From contig JAFBJZ010000861.1 in the NCBI GenBank assembly GCA_016785225.1, positions 186,001-250,000 on the forward strand: a stretch of 64,000 nt of DNA, in the 5' to 3' direction. Numbering within the stretch: position 1 is the stretch's first letter; every line of letters starts with the position of its first letter. Source of the stretch: Psettodes erumei. Its lineage: Eukaryota > Chordata > Actinopteri > Pleuronectiformes > Psettodidae. Under the pieces are notes generated by a model that was not told the DNA's origin, did not search any database, and saw nothing but the letters and a program-made list of their open reading frames with translations. Position numbers and translations under genes: made by a program. Shown here piece after piece: positions 27,001-40,400 of the stretch.

Positions 27001-28405
27001 GTTGGTTGCCACATCCACTGGCCTAAATAGCTTTTTATTAATCTAAGGTTAGTCAGCACAATCACTCCTTCTGAATTAGTCACACTCCCCTAACTTCTCT
27101 TTAATCACAAACTGTAATGTCCATTACTGGGGCTCATCATCGTTTCCACGCCGGGGTGTAAGAAGATGAGACCCTGCCCCCTACTGGACAGAATAGGAAC
27201 GTGAGTCAGTCGAAGGTTATCTGGAGCAGCAGAGATAACGGGACGCATATTCACTAATAAGCTTTGTCACCGCCGCGTGTTGTAGCGATGTGTTTTTTTT
27301 TTTTCTAAATTAGGTTTCTTACTTGGTTTTGGTTTTGCAGCCCGCGTCCTGCTGCTCCCGGATGAGAGCCGCCAGCTGCTGTGGGAGCGCCACGTCTTTG
27401 CCGTGGGCCTGCTTGATGAAGGGATGCTCCAGGAGGTGGGTCACCGACGGACGCGCCTCAAAATCCTTTATCAGGCACCTTCACAAGCACAGAAAACATC
27501 GGCCTGTTACCCCATCTCCATACGGTGAATAAACAGCAGTCGGAGCCGCCCGCGCCATCATTCCCCGCCTTGAAATCAGAGAGCATCGAACGGTCACTGT
27601 GTTACCGTGTCATCACCTGAACATTTCAGAAAGCTGATGTGTCTGGGTCGGCTCTGATGGACACCCACACCGGCGGAGAGCTCCTTGCGAGTGTTTGAAA
27701 CTCTGGGTTACCAATCTGTCGCTCTCCGTCCGGGCACCACATGGTCAGTGTCACCATGGCCCCGAGTCCAAACAAGCCCCGCTGTGGCGCCGCATTCGAG
27801 TCCTATCTGCGATGCGCAGTGTTTGCCGTTAGGTGATGTCGCTTTGTGATACTGGCCGACGGCTGCACTTAACTATCAGTTCGCCTCTGATACAAAGGCT
27901 CTCAAACGGTTCGCGGTGAAAAAGCACACGAACTGTAACTGCAGGAGATCACACTCGTCCTGACTCGTCTCATGTATCAAGAGGCAAAAGCCGTGACTCG
28001 AAGATCCTCACCTGAACTCAAGGAAGCAGACGGCCCGACGACTCGCGTTTGTACTGTTCATTTACTTGTTGAGGTACAGACCCCGAAGCCGTCGGACGCG
28101 TGCAACTGCGGGGCAGAGGCGAGATAGGAGAGAAGCGGCAATCTAATTCCTACCCCCTAATCTGCGCCGAAATTCTGTTTCTTTTATCAGTTTGTTCGGC
28201 TCTGGAAGTTAATTCCATGAATTCATTAGCGTCAGGACATTAAGCAGAGGTTGCTGCTATTAGCAGGGCTGTGCTGCCGGGTTGCTGCGCGGCAGGCCAC
28301 TTTGTCACAGAAGTCCGCCCTTTGGCTACACAAGTGCAGACACTGGTGATGGATTTATTATCCTGCACCCCCTCCTCAACCCCCACCGTCTTCTCTCTTC
28401 TCTCT

Positions 28406-28439
<34 letters not shown>

Positions 28440-31400
28440 AGGCCCGACGGGGCTGAAAAGGCTTCACAAACAGCCTGCGAACCTTGATAACATTGTCCAG
28501 CCTCCCCACACTGAAATCTGGCGGGCTTTGTTTGGGGGAGATTAGTCCCGATATGATATCACTCAGTCCATTAGCCCAGATTACAGAGCTGCGGCGCGAA
28601 ACGTACCCAGTCAAAGCCACTGCAACAGCACCGTCAAAAGCACTGAAATTAACATACACTACGACGTACAGTGGTAATACGCCTCGGCTGTTCTGATCAA
28701 TCAAGTACGTCAGATGACACAAAACGAAAACCCCGGCGGGCCTTCGGGGCAAACGGCCTTTGTTTGTTCTTTTCAATTATCACTCAGTTATTGCGTTTCA
28801 GCGCAAACCCCCAGCGCAAACGTTAGCCAGAACCCATGCCTACACAAATACTTCTCCGCACAAATTGAATTTTATTTTCTCATTACGACTCCGGCTCACA
28901 CACCTCTGCGCAGTGGATATTAAGGTTGTATATTCTGAGCAACCATTACGAGCCGCCCCTGACATTATTAGCTTTGCACAGTGGAGGAAATGATAAGTTA
29001 TCTGGGCTCCTCAGATAGAACTGATAACTCAGGTGAATTAGTTTGTTCCTCTCTGGCAGATTTACACAAATGAAACCCGATGAACAGAAAGACAAGAGGC
29101 TTGATGGAATCCAGCTATAAAATATCAATTTCAACTCCCACCGTGTTTACATGCGCATTCCCGCCCACTGACAACATACTACAGCTAATGTTCTGTTATC
29201 CTGACTGTCTTCCCCCCACCCCCAGTGGATGTTTTATCATTTCATACTGGACAGACGCTATACGAAGTATTGTTTGGCCATTATTTGCATTCACAGGTGG
29301 ATTGGCAGCAGTTAAGTGCAATTTCAGACTCTAACATATGTTTATAGATGTATATTAGATTTAACTGCAAATACAACAATGCAGATCCTCCCTCATCCAC
29401 ACCCAGGCATTTAAACCCAACACTCAAATCAACTCAATTTGAAGGATCCGTAGCATAAAAGTTTACTAATGTTACATGAGTGTTAGTGTTAATGTTAGAA
29501 AGAGTGAATCAAATTCAGTCTCAGTTTTTCTAGAGAGGTTTCCATCTACTGTGTGACGTCACAACCTTCAGAAAGAGGAGCAAGGCTTAAAGTTAGAGGA
29601 AACTTACTGGCCGATGAAATGGCTGAAACTTCTGCACCACTGTTCTGGAGTTCGCAACGTGGGGGAGGGGTTTCTGAAACGAAAAACCACACAAGATACG
29701 AACGTCAGCACCACGCGGGGGAATCGGCGGCTTTATCAAATGCATCCAGGTGACGTCGCCGCGAATTAAAAAAGGGCCTCCCGCTCGTTTCCCGAGTTTG
29801 CTGACGAATGGTGGCTGGCAGGCGGGGGAGCGACCGGCAGGACTCCTGCGGGAGCTGTGGGTCTGAGGACGAGCTGGTCGGGGTCCAGGTCCGTGGCAGC
29901 CACGGGAAAAGTGACAAATGGTAACAGCCACTCCACTGTCTGCCAGCAGGCATCTGCCATCGGGAGCCAAAAGTTATGGGAGCTACTTATACCTCTGTCA
30001 GCAGCATTTACGAAGGCCATCCATAATGAGGCTAACACTTTTCAAGTGCACATGATGACAGGAGGCAGGCCTGCGAGAGGAGCCAAGGCTGGACGGGCCC
30101 CGAGTACAGTCTTCTTCACTCTGTGTGTGTGTGTGTGTGTGTGTGTGGTGGTGGTGGGGGCTACCGCTCTGACAACTGCCTTTTGTCACTGTCAGGAAAA
30201 GCAGCGACAGACCTGGCCGAGATATTTATTAACCGCATTAATTGGCCCGCGCGTGCGGTTCCACAGAGACGGACGAGCAGAAACGAGGGATTTAAAAGAC
30301 TGAAACGCTTTCGCAAACAAACCAGCGGCCGGCGCAGCTACACGTTAAACTATGTATGGATGTCTCTCTTTCCTTTTTTTTTTTTTTTTTTTTTTTTTGG
30401 GAAAGGGAGGGAATGGTGTCGAGGTACAGAATCTGTCATGTACAGCGGTGCTAAGTTCGTCGGGGCCCTTTGATAAGGATTCAGGCAGGCAATCCTTTCC
30501 AAAGTGTAGATCAAAGCCAGTAACTGACTGCTTCAATGCAACCTCTAATATGAGCCCGAAGACATGTTCTCGCCTTGATGTCGTACCATACTGCTTATAC
30601 GTTACAAAGTCGATATAGCAGCGCTGCTGATAACACTGTCAAGTGTGCTCATTGTGCCTCGCAAATTCAGGCGGTTTTCTCTTCTTCTTCTTTTTTTTTT
30701 CTCTTTCGCTATTTGTGAGAGTGCTGGCTCACATTTGTAAACACAAATGGCTTATTCAAATCTAGGTCCCGGGCAGCGCTCGCACTGTCAAAAAGACGTT
30801 CCTCGGAGTGGATTGAGGCAAAATCGCAGAGGTGTCAGCGGCGTTTTGACGGCTGAAACTAAGCCACGGAGGAAGACAAAAAAAAAAAAAAAAATCAGGC
30901 CATTGCAATATTTCAGATGAGCATATGCAAAATTTATAATTCCCCCACTTTCCCTGTGATGTTAAACATTTTTATTCCCCCGTTCGGGCGATTCTTCACT
31001 TCGACACTTAAATATTGACTGTCGCGCTTGATTCAACATTGTCGAGAGGAATCCACCGCGCGCGTGCTGCAAACCTTTCTTTGAGCTGCCCTGCATAACC
31101 TCGCTGAGGCAGTTAGGAACAGATTTCGGACGAAATCTGAGACGGGTCTGCAGCGAGCAGCGACGCACCTTCACGATTCACGCCTTTCTTTGGATTTGAA
31201 GGCGGTGGAGGGCCTGGGTTTATCAAAGCTGAGGCACGGTGGCGTTTAGACGAGCTTAACAGAGAAGGAGCGCTCAAAATAAACTTATTCGGAGAATAAG
31301 CCGCAGCGCTTAGCATTTCAACTCATCCATCACCGCAGACAGAGCGCGAGCACTGTTTTAAGCACAGGTGCACCAACACAGAGAACTACCACCATATTTA

Positions 31401-34400
31401 TCATGTCTTTGGCGGCTGTATCGCCAAACGTCGTGGCCCCCGAGCACCGCACAGAGCAGGAAAATGGCCGCACCAAGGATGGAGACGTCAAAGTCGTCCC
31501 ACCAGCCTGCGACCTCTCGTCAGGTTGGGGATGCATGTGACTTCGAGGCACACTGGGTCATCCCTCCAAACTGACTTTTTATTTTGACTTAAAATGCGGA
31601 AAATTGGTTCGTTTATATATGTTTCACCATAACAACGAGGACTTTGTCGAGAGGAATGCCGGCTGGGTGAACAGCCAGTGTTTGGTTGACAGCGGCGCGC
31701 TGAAAAACTGGCGGGTTATCGATTGTAATCATCCAAAAGTAAAATGTTTTTCACTTTTGTTGCTGCATAAGGGATTTTCTGGTCATTCTAACGTCCAAAC
31801 TCCACGGAGCCACGTCCGTTTGTGGGTCGCTCAGTTCACCCCTTCGATTCCAGACTGAAATACCTCAACATTTATCTAATAGAGTGAGACTCAATTCTGG
31901 ATGTGGACGTTGCCCTGATGATGAACACACAGCTTCAGTGATTCCATGATCTTTCATGTAGTGCATCAAAGGTCAAAGTTTTCATTTACTGTATCTTGTG
32001 AAACGTCTTATTATCTAGATGATGGACATTCGTGGTCCCCAGAGGACGAATCCTAATGACTCTCTCATCCTCTGACTTTTCCTTACATCTGCAGTTTGCG
32101 GTGAAATGCCTTGACAACCACTCCCTCTCGGGATGAATTGTAATCCCTTATGCTACCGAGGCGCTTTATTTGTCCAGTACTTAGATTAACCTGATTAGCA
32201 AACGTAAGCACATTAGCGCGGCAAAATAAGGTGGTAACCGTGGTAAATATTAGAGGTGCTGAACATCAACGTGTTGGGATTGTCAGTGTGATGCAGCATG
32301 TTATGCTGACTTGAGCATTCAGCTCAAAGCTTAAGTGCAGCCTCGCACAGAGGGCTGCTGCCTCCTTATCTTGTTCATAAGAGATCTTTGACCGTTGTTA
32401 GCCAAAGACACTTTAGTTCACTCCGAACCGGATTTTGTGTCCGAAACGCTCGAGCCCATGCTGATATCCCTCAGCCTTGGCTGTTCTACTCCACAGATTT
32501 TAACTGGCCTTTTCTTTTTTTTTTCTCCCGTGAAGAGCTGTCTCTCACCGGCACGCTGGTCTGGGCTCCTCTCCCTGAGCCGCATGATTTGATCGGCCCT
32601 TTTGTTGCCTCTGACAGGCCATCGCTTGCTTCCGTCTCACTCGGATCTCGGCCTCCGCTCTAAAAGCGATAGGCGCTATTAAAATACGTGGCTAATATCT
32701 GCGGGGGATTTAGCCAAATAAACACCACCTTGTATGTCTTTGCCGATGGCCTCAAACCTTTACAACACATCTTACACCCACTTTAACTTTACATGGACAC
32801 TGGACAGAGCAGAGAACACTTGCTCAAGCAGTTAACCTTTGCACATATTAAATATCGAGCCCCATCTTTGTCTTGAGGATCTGTAATTAATTTAGCAGTT
32901 GCTGATTTTTACAACTTTACCCTCTGACACGCTCCATTACCTTCATTCATGGTCACCGTGGACATCACATGCCTGTCACCGTAACACATTCGATTCATTT
33001 TGAGCATAACAAAGAGCAAATTCTGGGAAAAAAGGCGAAAATGACGACAACTGCGGCAGTAGCAGAGTGATCTACTGCTGATTTAAACGGTACGCCACAT
33101 CTCATCAAGTATCGGCTATTTCTGAAACACAAACAGACCGTGCACCAAGGTGACCCTAATTCATGGAGCTCATCAGCATCCCCTCTGACAGACATCAGAG
33201 CTCCTCCTTATCGTTTCCGGGCCTGCAGGGACAGCAATCATTTCCACCTGTGCACGTCCCCGCTCGCACAACCAAAACTGTGACATAATGGCTATCTGCT
33301 GCCGGCCCCTGTCGTCAAAGCGGCGATGGCGCCGGGTGTTTATATCGTCCTCGCCGGGAACCGTTAAATCTTTAGCTTGTCCGGCAACAGCGTGCAATGG
33401 TTTTCTCGGGGAAAAAAAAGACTGGAGGGAAAGAAGAATAACACTCACAGACAGGTGAAATAATGGCACTACAGAGGGCTGACTACACAGTACCACAACA
33501 TACGCGGAAATGCATGACATCAGCCACAGCTGGGGTGTGTTTTTCTCGTATTTTACTATCTCAGTGTGTTTCAGAGGGGAGGGAGGGCACAGGTGGATGA
33601 TACACAAAAGATTAACAACGTGACAGCGAAACCTTTAGCGCGGGAAACACATTACTGTGCATGACCGTAAAAAAAATATCAGGATGATGAAAAATGTTTA
33701 AAGCACGTCGTCGTGTTTATATGGTTTTCATAAAACATGCGCCACTCAAGGACAATACTTCAAAAAAAAGCTTCCTCTGACGGTTTGTGACGTATTAAAT
33801 TGAAAAATCTAGATCCCAATGTAGGACTCCGCAATCAGGGGAACCTGTGAAGATGAATCTCTTTGATTCCATCATGAATCACTCTCAGCACCGCCAGAGA
33901 CCCAAAGGTGAAATACATTTCCCTATTTGGAAAGTAGAGTAATTCATACGGCAGTCGCGGTTTACAGCACGTTTCCTCGAGATTTTGTCTGCCTTGCTGC
34001 AGTGATGGGAAAATATATTTGAGATAAACGACATGTTAACTGAATCATTTCATGGTTCGACACATCCGCGCTGATTTATGTCACAACCGCTGAGCCTGTA
34101 AGGTCCCAAAAGGGCAAAATATCTATTTTGAGGGGAACGGCGATGGAGGAATGTCGACTGAAGATATGTGTCCAATTCTGTTGACATCCTAGTTATCCCC
34201 CAAAGTCAAAGAGTCTTACAAATTTACAGTAATGAAATGGGACCGGACACTGACACTAAGTGCTGTTTGACAGGGAATCATGCTTGACAGAAACCACTCA
34301 TCCAGCTCCAGGTTGCTTAAGCTACATCCACTCTTCTAAAAAAAAAAGAGCAAGAAAGAGAAAAAAATGCGTTATTATGTGCCTGCCGTCATTTTATCGA

Positions 34401-37400
34401 GGCGTCCCGCTCTTAGCCGTCCCTTCGCTTGTAATTATTTTAAATTCTGGCTTAGTTCGGCACTGATGAAATGCTGCGTTAGCTCTCATGATTCCCGCCA
34501 CGCAAGCCGTCCCCGTCCCTCCCCTGGCTTGGCAGGGAGGAGATAACATTGTGATGGGGAGGAGGTGACAGCCTCATCTCAGTGTGAATGGAGCTAATCA
34601 CCAATGCAAATTGCAATCAGAGGGGCATATCTCCACCTAACTGAGAGATAATTGCGCGATTGTGCTGATAACAAAAGGTCAACCGCGCGTAGCCACCAAG
34701 TTCTCCGATGATCATCACACACACGCCGTCTCCAGCAGTGAATATTTTTACACAGTGAGTGCCTGTATCAGCTTGTCGTTATGTCGTAGGCCATGCGCTA
34801 CGTGATGATTTCAAACAGTGATTATTCAGCAGATGCTGCAGACACCAAGCAAATAGGCAAACAGAAAAAAATACAGTGGCAACGAGAAACAGGGATCAGA
34901 CCACAGAGATCCTGGTTAGCTTTCAACTTTCTAAATTCTAAGAAAATAAATGAATAATTAAATCCATTTGCCAGGCAAAGCCGCCGCCATTTTTCCTTTT
35001 ATCACCTTTACTGTCAAATTCTGTTTGTCATTGTCCTCCTGACAGGAGGGGGGGGTGGGCAGCACTTGAGCGTGGCCTTGCGTGGGCTGCCTCCAGCTGT
35101 GTGGCAGGAGCGCCCTCTAGTGGACTCACCGTGGGATCTTGAAGAGGGCCTTGACGGGATGCATCTCAGCCAGCGGGGGATCTCCGTCTGCCAGCTCGAT
35201 GGCCGTGATGCCCAGCGACCACACATCGCAGCGGGCGTCGTACGAGTAATCGTACTGCTGTTCGCAGGCTATGACCTGGCAACGTGAGACCACAGTGACC
35301 GCATGAACGTCTAACTTAGATGACGCCGAGCTCGGAAATGCAGTTTTTTTTCCCCAAAAGATCATTGAGAAATCTGCCAGTGAAGTGAGATTAATTCACG
35401 TTTTTCTCTGCAGCATATCAGAATTTACCTGAACATTAAGTCAAATCCCGTTGAAATAAAGCACTTGGAGAAACTCAGTAATAATTTAAAGAAATGTATG
35501 TTAAAAAAGGACCATAAAACTGAATGTTCCTCACTTCCGCTGGCAAAAATCTGGCAGAGTAACAGACATCTATATTTATGGACTATTTAAACGCTGAAAG
35601 CTAGGTAGGTCAGTTGGTGTGAGCTTCTCTTTGCCACAGTCAATAATTATAACAGACACTACATTTTACAGCTGAGTTTATTCTAATTGCCCTTGAGGTC
35701 CCTCCCTACCAGCCCAATCACCACACCTCATTTCTGCCACAGAGCAAAGCCGAGGGGCCACAGACTCCCAGCTATTAACCTTGAGGCGACCTCAAGAGCT
35801 GTGCCCGTGGAGAGGAATACACAATGACACCGGGGAGAGCCGCACAGAAATAACCGAAGGCTCTCTCTCTCTCTCTCTCTCCGCCCCCTCCTCTTCTTCC
35901 CCGGCACATTAAAACAGACGTTGCTCATTCAAAATGTTCCATTCGGCTCTGAAACGCGCGCGCTGTTTTACTGCCGCGTTACTGGAGATGAACACGCGTT
36001 TGTGTGTGTTTACTGAAGCTTAGACTCTGACCTCAGGAGCCATCCAAAACGGAGTCCCGACTGATGTGTTCCTCCGCAGTCGCGCGCTGGTCAGCTGAGC
36101 CGAAACACCTTTAAAAAAAACCCCAACCAAACAAAAAAAAACATTAATTCACTTCCAATAAAAAAGAAGATTTAGATATTAGTGCTCTTATCGGTATGGA
36201 TTTTCCTAAGAGTAAAAACTGGATTTATAGCAGAAGCTAAATGTTTAAATTAATCAATAAATTCTGGCATATAATTTAGTATGGCAACCTGCCAAGAAGT
36301 AATAATAATGGACTATAATCATTTCAAATTATGTAGGACAGATTTTTATCAGCATGAGTCCACTTCATCTCCGTGACACAGAGGACATAAACATGCCTGG
36401 GGGTGACTCAAAGTCATTTGCCGTAACAGTTTTCTTTTAATATGCAAAGGATCAAATAATGCAATTTAAATGAGCAATAATAGCCTTGGGTTAAGGCTAC
36501 GGTCCATGAAATAACTAGAATTATCGCCTCGCGGTTGTGTGCCTCCGCCATCCAGTCAAGTTGCAGGAAATATGGTCACAATCTCCCCTTCTGTTCATGA
36601 GTTATGATGTTGAATAACGGCCGGGGAAGTGTTTTTGCAGCACATCATGACGTCGCAGTGGGGCTGACCTTTGACCTTTTGGATACAAAAAGGCCCGCAG
36701 TTCGCATTGCATCCAATTAGTTTGTGTTAAACGTTGTCACGTGTGAACTCACGGCCAAAGGACTTGGTCTGTAAGCTCACAGTGACCTTAACCTTTAACT
36801 ACTGGCCGCCAAATCCCAATCAGCCCGTCCTGGAGTCCGAGTGAAGGTTTGTGCTGAATTTGAAGAAATTCCCTCGAGGCGTTCCTGAGATACAACACGC
36901 CATCCACGAGAAGGGGACGTTAGTCCCACCAGTCATACACAGACAATGACTCATCTTTCTAACAAAGCACTTCAGAGAAAAGTCAAAGCTGAGAGGGGAC
37001 CCTCAGACGCCGATGCGCCGCCTCTTCCCAGCCCCTTTCGAAGATCATTACCAAAGTCCACCAGTTTGACTCCTCCCTCGGTTGTCAGGAGGATGTTGTT
37101 GCCTTTGACGTCACGATGGATGATCCGGTTGTTGTGCAAATGCTGGAGACCCTTTTAAGTTAGAAGACAGAAAACATGGTGCGGTGCTCAGCATGAATCG
37201 CGGTCACGTCATTAGCCATTAGTATGAATTACAATACGACGCGTTTGAAGTTGAGCAGTACAAACTACATAGAAGAACTCCCACAGCGGCTGAGAACAAG
37301 AGACATTCGTCTCCCGCCCGCCGCGCTTTCCCTGCAGAAAATAAATCCCCGGCGCGCTCGCTGCATGTTTGCATCCCACCTCCTCCCTGACATTAGCAGC

Positions 37401-40400
37401 TTTGCGGCGGGCCGGCTTACCAGGAGGGCACTGTACAAGATGTACGAGATAACGGGCTCCTGCAGACGCCGGCCTCGCATGAGCAGGCCTTTGATGAGTT
37501 CCGTGACGGAGCCGCCGTTGCACAGCTGGGAGAGAGACAGAGAAACTCCAGTGACTCGTCCATCTTTCACCGCCCCAGATTATGATTCATGGCCCGGGCT
37601 GGCCCACACACTCGGCAGGCGCACACACAACTGAGAGGAAGCGGTACGGCACAGCGCTGGCGGCATGACAGCATTTCGATGTCGTGTGCGTTTGCTGAGG
37701 CATGCTTCGAAACTAAATGTTTATTAAAACGGGTTTCACTTAAGCAAACAAGTTGTCAAGAGTATTTTTGGGGCTCACGGACACGATGGTTAAAAAAGAA
37801 GATGCCATTCAGTATACAAGGCCTTGTAAACAGACAGCGTAGTCATGTTACATTCAGTGTTTCTCACCAAAACAACTTGTGCATACTCTGTTAATGCTTT
37901 TTCTTCCTCATAAGACAGAAAGAAAGAAAGAAGTCCTCTTTCTTGTTGCATTCTTGCTGGATGTCAAATAGCTCCCGAGAGGCATGGCTGGTTTTGGTTT
38001 CCTTCATTCCTTACTTCCCCAAATGGGAAAACCAGATTGAAAACCATCCACACGCTGCGCCGTGGCGCGTGAGGATGTTAATGGGCGGGCGCGCTGCGAT
38101 CCGCAACCACGCGGCTCTCGCGGCGGCAAATAAAAGACATTATGAAGAGCTCACCTCCAGCACCAGCCACAGCTGTCCGCCCGACAGGTTGTCGGACTTG
38201 TAGAACATGCCGTAAAACTTCACCACGTTGGGATGGTTGGACAGGGAGCGCAAGATGTTGTATTCTGCCTCTATCTCCTCATCCACGTCCTTCAACCGGC
38301 GAACCCCGAGAAGGAGCAAAGGAAAAAAGAAACGTGAAGATGACAGCACGGTGAAATGTAACAAAAATAAGATTTGTGCTTAAATGTGTCGGGTCAGCGA
38401 TAGGTGAAGTATAATTAGACTCCTAAAGATAGGGTTATAAACTAGGGTTAAAAAAAGGAAGGGGAAGGGGAGGGGTAGTGACTATTTCTGGCAGCACTTT
38501 TCTATCAAAGTAAATCTCAGGGGGAGGGGGGGGCAACAGTCAGAGAGGCAGAATTTCTCTTCCTGGATGTCTGAGTGATAGTGTCAGCAGTCTAATCAGG
38601 GAGAAGGATGGGAGAGGAGGCAGCTTCATCTTCAGGGCCATCGGGGGGCTCGTGGTGGATAGCGGCTGCCAGGACGGGGGATTGCTCCACCAACACAAGC
38701 GCAGGCGCGCCTCAGACCGAAGCCTCGCCGGCGCAATACGGCGCCGACAGGAGGCCGCGGCGTCCTTATCACTCAGACAAATGAACGGATATAAGGGGAG
38801 GGTGGGGTGGGGTGTGGGGGGGGGGGGCTACACTCTCGGGTAAGGCCGTGCTAGACTTAACATGACAGGAAATAAATGAAAGGGGGAAGACGCTGACGTG
38901 TATCACCGGAGCAAGTACAACTGCATCGCGATGGAGAGGGAGGGAGGGAGAAGTACCGGCAAACTCACTCTGTTTGAATGGCTTGGATGCTGAGACAAGT
39001 AACAGAGTTGCAAAGAAAAACACAAAGGTTTCAGTCTCAAGATGAAGAGCTGTAGTCATGAGAAAGCTGTCAACGTGAAGGGCGGAGGGGCACTTCCCTT
39101 TCAGTGCTACTCATAAAAACTTATCAAAATTATTATCTGCATTATCTACATTCAGTTAGCTTTACTGATGCAGGGAGTTGGGCTGAGTGTACTTACTATG
39201 CAAAAACCAAACAATAAGACAATAGACAGTACAAGCGACTGTAAATTTAAGCTGTAAGAAGTAGGTGAAGGACGCATCTCGATTGGAATAGGTTTTACTT
39301 GAAGGGGCTGGGAACCGCTGCGTGAGCTCATTTCTGGATGTTCTGATAGTTCACATTAGTTACAGAGTTCTGCTTTAGATCAATATTATATATATATAAC
39401 GAAATCCGAGCTGGTTCTATGTCATCATCGGAGTCTGCTCCTCTCCCACTCCAGTTAGGGCTAGTTAGAGTAGCGTAAGGTGGTCACCGCACTATCGGAC
39501 AGAGCGTAGGATAAAACAGCTACCAGGCCACGGTATATTTCGAAATATAAATCAGTCGGCCATTACAGATACGCCATCTTCACCCACGATCTTTTGCACA
39601 GCCGACGGGCGCCTGACAGCGGACGACATGCTGCGGAAGCCACAGAGGTTGCGAATTCTGCGAGAGTTTCCTTCAGTCAGCGAGCTTCCTACATGACTCA
39701 CGTTGATGGGGTCCAGCACCTTCACTGCGGCCTGACTTCCATCCTTCTTGTTGGTCACTCTGTACACTTTGCCATACGTTCCTTTACCGATGGTCTCCAC
39801 TATATCCCAGTTACCCGACGGGTCGCCCAGGTTCTCCAGGCCGATCATGCTGGACTTGTAGGGATACAATCCGTACAGTGACCTCCTGGAAGTTAAACAC
39901 AGACCCAGATTGTAACGTTTTTAACACACTCTCACGCTTTTTTCCAGCAAGACGGAAAAAAGCCACTGTCTTAAGAAGTTAAAACCACGGAGAAGCAGGC
40001 GCATCAAAAGAGAGGTGCGCTCGGTCCCAAAGGCCTCCTCCTTCAGCTCAGCGAAACGACTACATCCGCCGGGGGAGACACTTAACGGGTTTGAAGCCGG
40101 GGAGAAGTCAAAGCAATGACAAAGCAGGCAGCTGCAGGCGGGGGCGACAGAAGTCTACTTACATGGCAAGTGTTATTTTCTTCTGACTCATTGGGGCTGA
40201 GAAAGATTGCGACTAAGGAGTCTCCAGCGGTCATAATACGACGACACCAGCCGCGATTGCTTCCCCAAGAGCAACAAGTGGCATTTCGCACGCAGACACT
40301 GAATTAGCCCTCTCCGCCGGGACCTTGTCGCTGCCCACTAAGAAGCGCAATCCCCTCAAGATCAATTGGATTAGACGGAGATTAACTTGACAAGCGCTGT

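Larger units (their letters stand above)
29674..35129. other. MYO3B intron 7
   Basis: A 5.5-kb intron with a TG repeat, a poly(T) tract, a degraded repeat near 32050, and a TAAT-containing block at about 34490-34700. No coding exon is missing between exons 7 and 8. Confidence 0.8.
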
